Shown: one piece after another, positions 51,201 through 62,360 of the stretch
Numbering within the stretch: position 1 is the stretch's first letter
Layout of the letters: each line of letters starts with the position of its first letter
Assembly: GCA_003342895.1 (NCBI GenBank)
Contig: PTFA01000042.1
Coordinates: 3,661,423 to 3,725,422 of the forward strand
Reading direction: 5' to 3'
Length of the DNA stretch: 64,000 bases
Origin: Casuarius casuarius
Lineage: Eukaryota > Chordata > Aves > Casuariiformes > Casuariidae
Program-made: the position numbers and the translations under genes
Notes under the pieces: generated by a model
Told to the model about the DNA's origin: nothing
The model's database searches: none
The model's input: the letters and a program-made list of their open reading frames with translations, nothing else

Positions 51201-52870
51201 TTTTAGTGTGGTAGCTTCATACACAATTGATTTGTAAGGACTACTTTCTTTTAAATGAAAGACCTTAGCTTTTATTCTTTTGTTTGTTATACCATTTTTT
51301 GCTTTTCAACACCTTTCTTGTCATCTCTTCCTCCCTCAACTTCTCCAATTCCCTTCTGTTCTGTTCCAGTAAGTAGATCAAACTGGGTTCTTGAAGCCTA
51401 ATAAATGTAACTACTAAGGGGATTCATTTGTTCTAATAATGATCTTGCAAATTGTGTGGTGAGACAGATTTATTCTTGACTCCTGTGGTCATCAGTTTAT
51501 TATCTAAAGCAGGAAGCCTTTGCGTGGGCTATGGAGAAGGACTGTTGGCTCTAAGAACTTGGCAATGCAGAGGCACAGTAGAAGACACTCAGCTATCAAG
51601 TTTCATGTGGTGCCCTTGCAGCTATCACATGTGATTAGGTTGTGTCTATTTTAAAAAGAAGAAAATAGTTTAAACTGTTAACATTTTTTCTTAATCCATC
51701 ACTGTTTTTTTTATGTTGCGTGTCTGTGATACTGATGTCATCATAAGAACTCATTATCTTTGTTCTCCATTCATGTCTTAGAGAACTTTTTATGTTGTGG
51801 ATTGCTTAGAATACAGTCCTGCGATAGACGCCCGCCTCCTGACCTTAATTCCACACTTCTATAGTAGTGTGCTAGTTCTTCAACCTCCTTAAAACCATCC
51901 AACAACGTTCACATTCTGAAGAAATACATTGGTTTGTGATGGGTATTGGATAGCTATGAAGTGGATGGATGTATTGATTTTCTGTCTTTAGAGTTATATC
52001 AGGAAGTCTTCCCTGACTTCATGTAGCTCTAATTTAATCTTTTAAGTTCTAAAATAATTCAGGTCTGTGTGTGATACCCTTCTGGTTTGCTTTCTCCCAT
52101 ATGTTTTTTTTCTTTGTGAATCCTTTGCAAGATAGGTATTTTTGCAGAGTTAATGTTGTCGGTAATCTTTAAAAATGTTCTAGACTCATTTACAATCAGC
52201 AGAAGGCATAGCTTCCCATATATATAAAGTTGCTCTACTACTATGACAAAATCAGCTGTGTGTGGCTTGAAACTGTTCTGTCGCTATAGCCTGGAATTCT
52301 CTGTGTTCATTGGATAGTACACTTCTATCAAGAGATTTCCTTTTTCTTATAGATGAGAATAAAGAGAATTTGCACTCTGTTGCGCACAACACTGTGTTGT
52401 ATTTTGCTAGAGTTGCACTCAGTTTGACTCAGCACTAGGCTGTTGTAAAGCACTGGAGAAGTGTTAATGTGCATCTTTTGGAGATTACCATTCCCATGGT
52501 AGAACTGGCAGAAGAGAATATATGAAAATATTACAGTCTTGTTTTGGCTGAAAATCAGCTAGGTTTGGTCAAACTACATTTGTTGATAGTTTGGACCAAG
52601 CTCACATAGTATTGCAGCTGATGAAGCAAATGAGGGGTGATCACATGATTCCTCGCTGTAGTTGAGCTATGAGGTGGTAAAGACAGTGCAGTAATGTCTT
52701 CAGTCCCTGCAGCTACTACTGGAAAAGACTTTCTGTAACCTTAGGGTCCATAGATACTGCAGTTTAAAAAAAAAAAAAAAATCTGAGCCAGAGAGAGCTT
52801 TTAAGAATGGGGCTATAGTTCTGTAGCTAAGGCTTAGGACATAAGCTGGACACCGCTGGTGCTCCAGAAC

Positions 52871-52890
52871 TTTGTTTGTTTGTTTGTTTG
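52871..52890. repeat. (TTTG)5 microsatellite
   Basis: Five uninterrupted TTTG units. A 16-base A run lies about 100 bases upstream. Confidence 0.85.
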
Positions 52891-52976
52891 TTTTAATCCA
52901 GTGACTATTTAGTGTATCTCTATCTTCTGTCTTTGTCTTCCTTCTCCCCTTCTTCTTCAATGAAAGTGACTGTCTC

Positions 52977-53005
52977 TGCTGAGTTTAGCAGGATTAAACT
53001 CAGCA
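52977..53005. repeat. Perfect 11-bp stem-loop in intron 1
   Basis: TGCTGAGTTTA and its complement are separated by seven bases. Below a mismatch, a further short stem (TGTCT with AGACA) can extend it. The shape is hairpin-like but shorter than a typical miRNA precursor. Confidence 0.6.
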
Positions 53006-54456
53006 CAAGACACTGTGTCTGTTTGTGTAATATATACACTTAGCATAAGTACTAGACTGAATCTTTTATCCAAATTGAAGTGATTTAGGCATGAGAATGC
53101 CTAGTTTGTAGATTCTGTATAGCCTTAGGCATTGCTCATCAGCCTTGCCAAGATCATTGCTATTGTGGTTATGGCAGTGAAATTCTAGGTGTCTGCTGAA
53201 CTTCACTAGTGAAAACCAAGGCTTTTGATTCATGGTAGAGGATGGCCAGGTTTTGTTTGCCCCCTCCCTCTCCTGGAGGCATGATAGCAAGAATTCACCT
53301 GATCATAAAATAACAATTGAAGCACTGCAAAGTGTACTGCTACGTGTGTTGGAAAGGTAATTTCTTCTTCCTCGTCTTGCTTTTTTTGTGTCATGTATCT
53401 GTGGCACAAAGTCGTCGGTGTGGTGACAGAAAAGGTAGCTGGGCTTAGGGTATATGCAGTGCTCACACAGTCATAGCTGATGAAGAAATGAATGTGAATC
53501 ACACATGTGAAGCATTTTCCATTCAGATTACAATATCTAAGCCCATTTTAGCCTAAAAACACTATTTTTGGAAATGCGTATATCTGGATGTGTTTAAATA
53601 GTAATAATCTAGTCTCTACAATTTAAGTGAGCTGTTAGGCATTTGCAAAAGTTTTCTAAAACTCTCAGCTCATGATTGTTTTGATATTTTTGATATTTTG
53701 TCAAGGACCAATGGTATTTCATTAGAGAACATATAAAAAGCAAGTCATTGAAAAATGCTTTCTCCAGTGATTGTTTGGTTGCATTATTTTTTTCATAATA
53801 TTGCAGTTCTTTTTAACTTCTGTTAAACATTTCTATGTAAAAACTCAATCTGTTCATCTTGTAGGAAGTTATAATTTTATTGTTCTCAGAATATTCTAAT
53901 TTAATGTATGGTGAACCTAAGTTCAGTTTCATGTGAGATACAGGAAAAACGGACTTGTACATTATGGACTTGTGTGCATTTATGTTTCTATACTTTGTTT
54001 GCTGATTCAGTAAAATCCAACAGAAGCTTAGTCTTGTTTTATAAATATTGCTTTGAGTTCCTGCAGAAATCCAGAGATATTTAAGGGCTTTGCAAAGATG
54101 GTAACTATTAATAATTTCAATTTTGCAGGATTGAGAAAAGCATTTTGGGATGACCTCAATTTTCAGAAATGTTGAATGACAGGTAGAAAATTACATTAAT
54201 CCCTGAAATTTTGACACTTAGATCATTTTTATTAACAGTAAATGAGAGTGAAAGGTAGTCTTTGTTACTTCTGTCTCTACTTTTACTATTGGAAAACTTT
54301 TATTTTCTGTTGGAACGTCCTCATTCTTTTCTAGAGGATTTAGTTTTGTGGTTGTGCCAGGCACTACGTGAACCTTGTAGAATGGTGGTTTACAATCTTA
54401 TGTGTATCTTACTAATTTGTATTTATCCTAATACTTTTTTTTTCTTCATTTTGCAG

Positions 54457-54536
54457 TGTGGTTTGCTGTTGGACTCCCCCCGCCCCCCACACCCCCACAG
54501 GATGATATGAGACTTGAAAGAAGACGATGCATACAG
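54457..54536 (+). other. DYRK1A: Exon 2 of DYRK1A (leader end and start codon)
   Basis: A pyrimidine-rich tract ends in TTTTGCAG at 54,456, and the donor CAG|GTGATC begins at 54,537. A second acceptor, a C-rich tract ending CCACAG at 54,500, would give a 36-base exon instead of 80 bases. The last 36 bases match my memory of the conserved leader around the DYRK1A start codon. They carry two AUGs before the main one, at 54,502 (stop after two codons) and 54,507 (overlapping, out of frame). Which acceptor is used cannot be decided from the sequence. Confidence 0.75.
54527..54536 (+). CDS. DYRK1A: DYRK1A, first ten coding bases (M-H-T-G...)
   Basis: DYRK1A is a dual-specificity kinase. It autophosphorylates on tyrosine while being made, then phosphorylates serine and threonine on nuclear and cytosolic targets, and it is dosage-sensitive in brain development. 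Only ATG CAT ACA G is present here. The codon for Gly-4 is split by a phase-1 intron. Vertebrate DYRK1A starts M-H-T-G-G, which fits. The start has A at position -3, a favourable context. All functional domains (nuclear localisation signals, kinase domain, histidine run) lie in exons beyond the window. The call rests on this short exon plus the gene layout. Another gene is possible but I know none with this exon. Confidence 0.72.
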
Positions 54537-57500
54537 GTGATCCTATTTTCAAATGTTTTTAGAAGGGAAGATCTATAGTGTTTTTGATCTACTTTTTCCC
54601 ATTCGACTTTTTCCTATTTGTCTTTCTGTACCCCCAATATTGTATCATTCCAACCTTAGTTGAATATTTAAGAGCCTGCAGAATTCTGAAGTATTTCTTT
54701 GTTCTTGAAAGTGTTTTGCAGTTTGCTCAGGAAGAAAATGGCTTTTCTAAATGGAAATATATTATTTCCAAACTTTTATGCAAAAAGGTGTTTTCTTTTA
54801 AAGATGCTAAGTGCACTGCTTTTAGACTTTTCTTGTTTGTTATTACCCCCTTTTAACCTCAGCCCAGTTAACAGGAAATGTATGTCACCTGTTTCATGGT
54901 ACACTATTTCAATCTTTCATTAACTTCCTTTTAAAAGAACTGTTACAGATCTGTCTGAAAAAGTGTATGCCAAAAAATAGCTAAGAGTTCATTATACCTA
55001 CTCACATCCTTGTGTCTAGCTATTGTAAAGGTTTCGCAAGAACTGACAAGATCTGTGAGCTTCTTGAACTCACTAGCTATTCTTAAAATTGATACTTTGG
55101 GAAGTTCTCCCATTTTTTGCTATTAAAATACTGTAAGTACCAAGTGTACCTGCTGATCCATTAGCTTATTTTGAGTGATATTGTTGCGTTGGGAATATGT
55201 TTAATAATTTAACCTGAAAAATCATGATCGGCAGAAGTAGAATAGCTGTTAGGTTGCACATGATAAATGGGGTAGTTCTTAAAACCCAGGTGCCCTTATT
55301 TCAGTCGTCGCACTATCCTTTGCTTATAGTTGAAGGCATGTAACAGTGAAGTACACGTAATAAGACAGGTCTTTCATTTGCTTGTTCTGCTTTAAAACCC
55401 ATGAATACTTGGGGCTGAAAAAAAAAGCTAGATGGATTTACCTATGCATGCAGATCATCTCCTGATTGACAGTCTTCAGTTGCATCAGCTGTTCGTGTAT
55501 AAACAGCTTTACAGGGTGTATTTACATAGAGCAGATTGGATAAAGGCCAAGATGCTGTAAGTGGACATTTCATTCTGTAAAAGTAAGCATTTGTTCATAT
55601 TACTTGAATGTTTGGAAAGTTGTACGTTGATAGCTCAAATAAAGCTGGACCTAATTGCTTATAAAATGAGGGAAGGGGAAGAAGAGAAAGAAAAAAGATT
55701 CCAAAGGGGTGATATTTCATCTGTTTAAAAATATATATCTGGAAGAATAGCTTTTAAAGCCTTAAAATTGAATCTGTTATGTTCCATAATTTGTGGAGCT
55801 CTCTCTAGTAGTCTTTCGTAGCAATTGATTGGATTGTAGGTCATTTGTTAATTGTAGTGTTGATTAAAATATAGCTCACCTTAAATACTGAGAAAATAGT
55901 TTGAAAGTTTTAAAAGTATTCACCCTATAACTGAAAAGAGAGATAACTTTATAAAATATTACTTTATGTATCTTATACTGTTTGAGAGAATTAAGCTTAG
56001 TATTTCTATGTGTTAAAATGATTTAAAGTAAAACTTTAGCACTTTCAATTTTGCTCAGTTTCTGATGATGATGAGCTTATAGAATTATGACTTTAAATAA
56101 TAAAAATGTATACAAGATTTTAGAACATGGGATTTCTAAATAGTAATTTCTATCTTCTAAAGCCCAAACTCTCATTTAGAAGTCCCATAGTAAATACAAA
56201 GTGAAAAACAGTGGTACCTTGACAGAGATTTTTGGACTTCTGACACGTCGTATAAGTTGGAAGTTTGTTTCTTGTTAGTTTTCTGTTTATTAGAAGAGCC
56301 AATGTTAGTATGCTGAGGTTCTGAGAATAAACATGATTTGTGGGCCTTAAAATGAAAAAATATATTGTCTTAATAAAATAAATATACTGTAATTATTCGC
56401 TAATGCAGTAGTAGCTCAGCAAGGGTAATACGACTCTGCTGATGCCTCTCTCAAGTTCAAAGTAACTGGTTAGAGCTCGGTCCAGAAATTGAAAGGTTCT
56501 GTGTTGTTGAGGACGATCCTTTTGCACTCGCAACAAGGCAGGTTTCTGTCTTGGCTTCTGAGAGTGACTGATATAGGGTTTCAGAGGTGCTTGTCTATGT
56601 CTAGGCTACATTGGTTAAAGACTGTGAGCTTGGATAGTGTAAATAAATTGTATGTTATAATGGGCATTGGTTCATCTCATTGGAAACTGACCTACTCTGA
56701 AGCCCTAAAATTAACTGCGGCATACCTGGGGAGAACAGTCCTCTTGAGGAAGAACTTTTTTCACTTTGTCTGTCTTGGAATACTTAAATTTTAGATCACT
56801 GTTTAAGCTGAAAATACAGAAATGTATTAAGATACAGTGCTTAAAAAAAAAAAAAGAAAATACGAAGAAATGATGATACTGAATCTTACTTTTGATTGTA
56901 CTGAACAGGAAAACATGTTTGGAGAATGTCTAACCTTTCTGTTTTTGGAGTGGTGCACGATAAAACTTCCATGGGCAGCAGTTTTTATGCATGGATGTGA
57001 GTGGTATAATAATCATGGATCCCTTCTCAACCACCACTCTCAGTATCTTGATTCATTTCTTTTAAAGATGGTGATGTGTTCATTGCCACAGAAGAGAGAA
57101 AGATTGTTCTGTTCTGAGCACCTACAGTATATAAGGCACATATAGAGAAGGACTCTCTAAGATATTGTTTGGAGGACTGAAAAACTTTCAAGAATTGTTT
57201 TTTGTCATTCTTCTTAACTTGTGGATTTTATGAGTTACAATATTTTGCTGTGAAATAGCCTGCAAAAAACAAGGCTGGGGTTTAGTTCACTATAGGTAAA
57301 GCTGAATTGATATTTCAGACACGCTTTTGCATTACAAATGCTTGTTATGATAACGTTAATCCCTTAGAACATGGTTTGTGATTTAAAAACTTGTTTTTGG
57401 AATGTGACTTCTTTTTATTTCCTTATACTTTGAAAATCAGTCTGTCAGGAACATTTCCTGAAAGGAAGGAACTGTAAGTGCCGATGCTATTATTACTGTT

Positions 57501-60500
57501 ACAGTGGTGGTTATTATTATTATGTTGATAATCATAATAGCTACTGTTTACTTTCTATGGTGTAATAGCATCAAATTTGGGATTGTGCTATCTACTTACA
57601 AGCAAGGATTGAGCTTGTGGCTGAAAGTTCGTATTTTAAAAGCAATTGCATCTTGTCCTGTACCTGTTAGGCAGAGACGAAGTGTGCTTTTTTTGTTTTT
57701 GTTTTCCTTTTTATGGAGACTACATTATAAAAACGGATTGGTTTTAAAATGAAGAACTTTTGGCTTTGGCTTTGATTTTGCTGTTTAGCTGTGGCCTAGG
57801 AATATGTAATTAAGAATAATTAATTGTCTGATCTTTAAGCTTTTTAAGAGCTTATGGCTTTTTTGTCTTTTCTTGACCTTTGTAAGAAAAGGACTTGCAT
57901 CTTATTTGAGTGTGCAGAAGGCACCAATGTAGATCTGCTAATCCAAAAGTACAAGTTCCAGAATGATGCATTTCTTCACACCACATGCTGATCCTCTCAG
58001 AGGAGATTAACTAGTAACAATAATTGTTGGAGGAGTGTTGTTCTTAAAAGCAGGAGAGAAGGAAAAAAAGGCTACATGTCCTGAACTGCTGTTTAATGAT
58101 GATATGTTTTAGATTAAAACACAACAAATATGTCTTCCTGATTTAGATCTCCCACAAGACTATTGAACAACATTGTTTGGGACATCTCCATATACTAAAT
58201 GTTTTGAATGGACCAGAGATGGGAACTGATCGATGTTTAAAATGTTGAGAACCGAGCAAGTGATATAAAAAGTGAAAAATATTTTCAAGTTTGAATGTTT
58301 GAAGTGATGATATTGTTCTTATCTTTTAAAAAATACTGTTCATGTTTGAGAGAGAAAAAAAAAGCCATTCCAACGCTACATAAAAACATTCACACAAGAA
58401 CAGCAATATACTAAATATTTCCATAGATACTTGCTATTTCTTTTTTCAGCTGCATTGCTTATTAAGATTAAAGAAATGCAGACCAAAGACTTTTGGGAAA
58501 TCCTGGATTGGGTTGGATTTATATTGTCTTGCAAATATTTAGGTGTTAGTTTTACATAAGAGTAGAACCAAACTGAGAATTGGACCATGTCTCTCATGTC
58601 TCAAATAATCATAATATTTTATCTGCTGATTTTATTGAACCTAGAGTGTTTTTACATATGGCACGGATCTTGTAAAAAGATTCTTGTTCTATAGCCTGAA
58701 AAAAGTGTCCAGTGTTGCTGCTCTGTATTTTGAAATACATCTGTCTTATATACCAGTTCTGCCTCTAAGGTAGTTTGTTTAAAGCTACTTCAACTTTTAC
58801 CAGGGAATTCGAAAAACTTGCTGGGGAATCACCTTTTTATCACCTACTGTAATTTTATGTTGTTGAAATGATGAATATGGTATCCATAGTTCCACTTAAT
58901 ACCTGGAATCTCATTTGTGAGACGTATGTGCTGTTGGCATAAAATCAGAACTGGTTAAAAAGGAGCAAATGTCTGGCCCATGTACTAATTCCATGTCGAT
59001 GCAGGGTATGAGCTGGTTCTGTTTTTCTGTTTGGTGGCTTTCGTTCCAGTTGGATCGATTCTGTCAGTAACTTTTTCACGTCTTTGATCATGTAATTAGA
59101 AGTAGTTTTTGCTTGGTATTCAGCTCTTGACAGGGCAGATGTTTTCATTTCATCCCCCTAAAAGGGAGATGCCAAGAAAATAACTCACCTTAAGTGAAAG
59201 GGGTGCTCATTAGCAGTATTAGTTTTAAAAATAGATGGTTAGTGAGCACTTTGGGTGAACAGGAATGCTTTTAGGGTTAACAGCTATTTTTACATAGATA
59301 ACTCCCCTGCAGGAGTTGTTCCTGCTGTCCTTCTGGCTGTTAGCTTCTTGTCAGCCATGGCCAGAAAGCAGTCAGAAATCAGTTGAACGTAGTTGCTTAT
59401 TGAAGGGCAACAGTTATCATATTGAAAGTGGAAGTTCTGCTTTTCAGAGATGGAGTCATTGACCTCAATGAATGATAACCTTGAAGTCAAGAGACTAGAT
59501 TAATGCTCTACTTTCTGTATCTAAGATCAGAAATGTGAAAACCTGGACAGCTAAAGTTAGATTCCTGCATCCATATTTAAAAAGAAGTTGCCTATTTAAA
59601 AAGAAGAGTTTTTTTTTTTTTTTCTTCTTCCAAAATTGCTCAGTATCTGTGATAAAGAGGATTTAGTTTTTCAGCCTCAGTCATTGTGTAAGGGGAAACA
59701 AGTGACAAAAAATATCCTATTTCTGAGTTTTGGCATGGAAGTATAGCCTGATAGAAGATGCTACTTTTCTTATTTGGGAACAAACTAGTGTCTGAAACAG
59801 AAAATCTTTAGAGGCTTCTATTTTCCTTCAATTTGCTTCCTCTTAGGGGAGAGTAACTTTGAGAGGTTTGAATTCCTGAGGAAAGTCAGGTTAGTAGTTG
59901 TCTAGCATTTCTTCATCTCTGGAAGTCTTTATTTATGATAGGTAGCAAAAATTAATTTAAGTGCTGTTTCTTAGGCTGCACGTCAGGAGCAGGAGTCCTA
60001 AAATGGCTCCAGGGGGCTCACATGGGTATCAGATGGCAGTAATCAAGAGCAGTTTGTTTCCTCAATGGGGATGGGAGAGGGATGAAGAGTTCCTACACCT
60101 ACAAATGATTCTCCCTCTCCTACGTTAGCAGAACTGTGATGTTGTTGGCACAGTGAAGAGAGAGCAGAGTTAGAGGAAGTTCGCACTTCTGAAAGTGTTA
60201 CTTCACTGAGTAATGCTTCTAATAAAAGGATCTTAAAGGTACACACGTGTATAGTGTTAATGTATTGGAAAAGTAATTTCTATTTCGTTTGTATCCTGAT
60301 TTACCTGGTTGTCTTTTCTAAATACCTTTTTAGAGGTAACTTTCAACTAAGTATTAAGGACACCTTTCTTTCCCTGCTGCTTCAGCAGCAATATTGTGAG
60401 GGCAGAATTTATTTCTCTTTCCTCTAAGAGCAATGACTCATTTAGACTTGAGCAAAAACTCAATTCTGAACAAAAATCAAATTCAGATTAAGAATTATTA

Positions 60501-61385
60501 TAAACACTTCTTAAATCTCTAATAATTATCTTTTTTGCAGAATTATTGGCTAGTCCACTGAGAAAGTCTGAGGTCTCTAATGGACACATGATGCTACAGA
60601 TATAAAGTCTTTCTATAGTCCTCAAAGTCAAGTGAACAGCTGTAATGAAAAAGCACTTCTGGTGCCAAAGTATTGGGTGTGCAAATGGAAAGTAAAGGTT
60701 CTCCGGGATAACACTGTAATAAGATGGCTAGACTGCACTTAGAGCTGTTAATGTGCTCTCAGCTTTGTGCTGCATTGTGTTGACTTACTGGCTGAGGTGT
60801 TTGCCAGTGTGAGCATTTCTGTCTTATACATGATACTGTAAAACAGTTTTTTTGTCTTGTGTGTGGTGGTAGTACCAGACTTCTTTCTCTGAGTGATCCT
60901 GTTTGCCTGGCTTGGGAGCTTTTTGGGTGAAGTTAGGAGGGAGGATGGGCTCTAAAGTGGCTCTTAGCCACGTGCATTGGTTTATATCCAGAGGGAGCTT
61001 CTTTCCCAGAACTCAGCACTGGGCAACACTAATGCAGACGCTTGCCCTTTGCAGCTTTCTAAGAATCACATTTGAAGGTCCTGCATTCCTAAACTTCATC
61101 CTGTCTGTGGAAACAGAGTACCCTAAATTCATCAGCTTCACCTGCTTCACTTGGCCCTAAAACTAGACAAACTTAATAGTGGCTTAATTTAACCATGCAC
61201 TTCTCTAATTCCTTAGCTTATCCTATGTAGAATCCATAAGTATAGGAATAAAAGTTTGTAGGGGACACCCTATTTTATAAATTAAGCAGTCAGCTGAGCA
61301 GTTATATTCTTTTTAAGTTAGGTTTTAAGACATGCAGAGATGCACACCTCAGGATGGGTCTCTTAAGAGCCAGTCCTTAGTACCT

Positions 61386-61421
61386 GTTAGTAGTAGTTAG
61401 TAGTTAGTTAGTAGTTAGTAG
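61386..61421. repeat. (GTTAGTA)n-type tandem repeat
   Basis: GTTA and GTA units alternate irregularly over about 36 bases. Confidence 0.85.
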
Positions 61422-62359
61422 AGGTTCTTTTGATAATACTTTATCAGGTGAGGTGCAAGAATATGTTTGTAAGCCTTGCTGAAATTGGATGTTGTGCCAT
61501 CTTAAAAACTGTTATTTCTTTGTTTGTAGTCAGTCTGCTGTTTCCTGTTCTGTTCAATTTATCCCTTGGTATATGGAGTTATTCCAGACAGTGGTGAAAT
61601 GCTCATTGATGCCTAACTGGTATGCCAAGCTGGTATAGGATACTAGCTTGTTGAGACAACACAGGATATGCTAGGACTCGATTAGAGTTTTTTTTGGCTA
61701 GGTATGTGTAAAGGAGTAAGTGTTCCTCTCACCAGGTTTTATTATGATTTCCGTGTCCTAATATGTAGTCAACTATCCACGCTTATTTAGCTTGGCTATT
61801 TCCATAAAACAATTTAAGGAAACACTTGTCAGTTCTTTTATGTCATTAGATAAAATTCAGTCATAATCTAAGTGGGTCTAGTTAAGACTTTCTGTACTAA
61901 AAAAATAGTTACAGCTTGGAAAAATATCCTAAAGCTGAGAAAGTTTTAGTTCTCAGATTTTCATCTTAACATTCTGTTCTAAAAAATATGTATTTGTTGA
62001 TAAACTGTCATGGACAACCATTAGATTAGTGACCGGAAAAAACATAGCATCCTTGTTATGTTAGGCAATCATTTGTTTCTATGAAAGGTGGTGAGCCATC
62101 AAATTTGCAGTTTTGACCTTTCATTTATTCAGCGAAAAATATATTGATCAACCTAAGCAATATTCTGCAGCAATCTTTTGGTGCCTGTGTTTCTTTAACA
62201 AATTAGTTACTAAAGGTCCTTTAATGCTATGCTTGTATCTTCAGTTTTTTTAAGATATGCTTGTGCTGGTTAGTTCTAGTTCTTCCAACTGCATACTTTT
62301 TCATGTATTCCCGATCTTTAGGATTAGAGCTTTCTTCTTCTTCTTTTTTTTTTTTTTTT

Positions 62360-62360
62360 N
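62360..62360. other. Single ambiguous base after a T run
   Basis: One N follows a long T run (62,345-62,359), consistent with a base-calling problem in a homopolymer. Confidence 0.95.

Larger units (their letters stand above)
23682..54456 (+). other. DYRK1A: Intron 1 of the DYRK1A-like gene (about 31 kb)
   Basis: After the CpG island the sequence is AT-rich with no recognised coding exon up to the acceptor at 54,456. It holds several microsatellites, a long pyrimidine-rich tract, a perfect 56-bp inverted repeat and small hairpins, listed separately. No sizeable transposon was recognised inside it, so it looks unusually repeat-poor. Large first introns are normal for this gene and often contain enhancers. 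Two exon-like segments (36,537-36,690 and 44,502-44,558) have acceptable splice signals but no supporting evidence. Confidence 0.65.
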
